Shown: positions 7,775 through 8,239 of the stretch, piece by piece | Layout of the letters: each line of letters opens with the position of its first letter | How positions within the stretch are numbered: the first letter of the stretch is position 1 | NCBI GenBank assembly: GCA_025462785.1 | Contig: JAOAPG010000082.1 | Location: 1 to 8,239 of the forward strand | Length of the DNA stretch: 8,239 nucleotides | Direction of reading: 5' to 3' | DNA from: Acidobacteriaceae bacterium | Lineage (GTDB): Bacteria > Acidobacteriota > Terriglobia > Terriglobales > Acidobacteriaceae | Program-made: the position numbers and the translations under genes | The notes under the pieces: model-generated | What the model was told of the DNA's origin: nothing | Databases searched by the model: none | What the model saw: the letters and a program-made list of their open reading frames with translations, nothing else

Positions 7775-7829
7775 CCTGTGAATCACAATGAATTCACGTG
7801 TTAGACCCTTTCCTGGAAGCCGGGAGAGG
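7775..7829. promoter_or_regulatory. Conserved palindrome-containing element, copy 2
   Basis: This is the second copy of the element found at 4836-4892, located 155 bp before the TonB receptor start. The inverted repeat is at 7775-7800: CCTGTGAATC, a 6-base spacer, and AATTCACGTG, with 7 of 10 positions complementary. The 11-base TGTGAATCACA is identical in both copies, as are ATTCACGTGT, AGACCCTT, TGGAAGC, and GAGAGG. Here the tail can pair more strongly (CCCTTTCC 7806-7813 with GGAGAGGG 7823-7830, eight pairs including one G-U, 9-base loop), but copy 1 forms only four of those pairs. That argues that the shared property is the DNA sequence, not an RNA fold. Both copies have the same orientation relative to the downstream gene. 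Confidence 0.7.
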
Positions 7830-7843
7830 GTAATATTGGTCAC

Positions 7844-7876
7844 GCTTCATAGTGGGAAAGCGCTACAGTGTGAAGC
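7844..7876 (+). repeat. Inverted repeat in the TonB receptor leader
   Basis: GCTTCA (7844-7849) and TGAAGC (7871-7876) are perfect inverted arms separated by 21 bases, with TAG and CTA as a further possible inner pairing. It is unique to this leader and may be an RNA stem or chance. Confidence 0.25.
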
Positions 7877-7973
7877 CGGTCAATTTTTATTCTCCTTTCT
7901 TGTGCCCAGTTTAAATGTGGCAGTTCAACTTTGCGAAGACAGCTTGCGCGCCCTGACGGAAATCTCGTCAGTA

Positions 7974-7980
7974 AAGGGGG
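7974..7980 (+). promoter_or_regulatory. Ribosome binding site of the TonB receptor gene
   Basis: AAGGGGG ends 4 bases before the GTG at 7985. It is the best purine run in the leader and supports GTG as the start, because the residues that follow form a signal peptide at once. An in-frame TTG at 7931 lacks such a site and would place charged residues (RRQLARPDG) in front. Confidence 0.6.
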
Positions 7981-7984
7981 ATCG

Positions 7985-8239
7985 GTGAAAAGACTCGTCT
8001 GTACTTTCGTGTTGTTCCTGATGGCACCGACAGTGTGGGTTCTGGCCCAGACAACGAATGGCAGCATTCAGGGCACTGTTACCGATCCCAGTGGTGCCAT
8101 CATTGATGGGGCCCATGTAACCGGTCGAAATATGGGCACGGGGCTCACGATTACAACTGTGACCAGCGGTGCGGGGATCTATTCATTGGCGAACCTTCCG
8201 CCAGGCCGATATGAGGTGACCGTAGAGGGTCCGAGCCTG
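7985..8239 (+). CDS. TonB-dependent receptor with carboxypeptidase-regulatory-like N-terminus (partial)
   Basis: Only the first 85 codons are in the window; the frame is open at the right edge. GTG start. The signal peptide is MKRLVCTFVLFLMAPTVWVLA with likely cleavage before QTT. Residues about 26-85 match the carboxypeptidase-regulatory-like beta-sandwich that opens acidobacterial Oar-type TonB receptors: GSIQGTVTDPSGAIIDGAHV, then VTSGAGIYSLANLPPGRYEVTVEGPSL. In these proteins this domain precedes a plug and a 22-strand outer-membrane barrel of roughly 900-1100 residues, none of which is visible here. The family imports siderophores, glycans, or other large substrates using TonB energy. 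Its location after the Tat-exported hydrolase-like gene and the shared upstream element suggest joint regulation. The N-terminal domain alone also occurs in other secreted proteins, so the receptor call rests partly on this familiar N-terminal pattern. Confidence 0.8.
   Translation, partial: MKRLVCTFVLFLMAPTVWVLAQTTNGSIQGTVTDPSGAIIDGAHVTGRNMGTGLTITTVTSGAGIYSLANLPPGRYEVTVEGPSL

Noticed and set aside
7806..7830. Eight-pair stem in element copy 2 as a terminator or riboswitch
   Set aside because: No U-run follows, and the pairing is largely lost in the homologous copy at 4867-4892, so conserved RNA structure is not supported.

Overview
The window looks like chromosomal DNA of an Acidobacteriota bacterium (Solibacter/Koribacter-type relatives). 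I infer this from four protein-family hallmarks: a membrane-bound winged-helix regulator with the 'LREQQIG-like' N-terminal domain that is heavily expanded in that phylum, very large secreted TPR proteins, a Tat-exported hydrolase-like protein, and a TonB-dependent receptor beginning with a carboxypeptidase-regulatory-like domain. Base composition is moderately GC-rich, with an AT-richer divergent promoter region around 4725-4830. No phylogenetic marker gene is present, so the taxonomic call is inference.

Layout: two divergent blocks meet near 4706-4976. On the minus strand, reading leftwards, lie a transmembrane winged-helix regulator (4705-3395), a signal-peptide-bearing TPR protein (3260-1230), and a second secreted TPR protein (from 1228, running off the left edge). 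The two TPR genes are separated by a single base and are almost certainly translationally coupled. On the plus strand lie a Tat-exported 858-residue protein with a probable six-hairpin (alpha/alpha) glycosidase-type C-terminal half (4977-7553), a 431-bp gap without a convincing gene, and the first 85 codons of a TonB-dependent receptor (7985 onwards, cut by the right edge).

The most interesting feature is non-coding. A 57-bp element upstream of the Tat-exported protein (4836-4892) recurs upstream of the TonB receptor (7775-7829), with 47 of 57 aligned columns identical. Each copy starts with a 26-bp interrupted palindrome built on the half-site CACGTGAATC and continues into a conserved tail (AGACCCTT, TGGAAGC, GAGAGG). 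Conservation of sequence rather than of RNA pairing suggests a DNA-binding site shared by the two plus-strand genes.

Together the window reads as a candidate substrate-uptake and degradation locus. The receptor would import, and the Tat-exported protein would process, a probably carbohydrate substrate. The membrane regulator may sense a periplasmic signal, and the TPR proteins would provide exported scaffolding of unknown purpose. The substrate and the link between regulator and element are not shown by the sequence.
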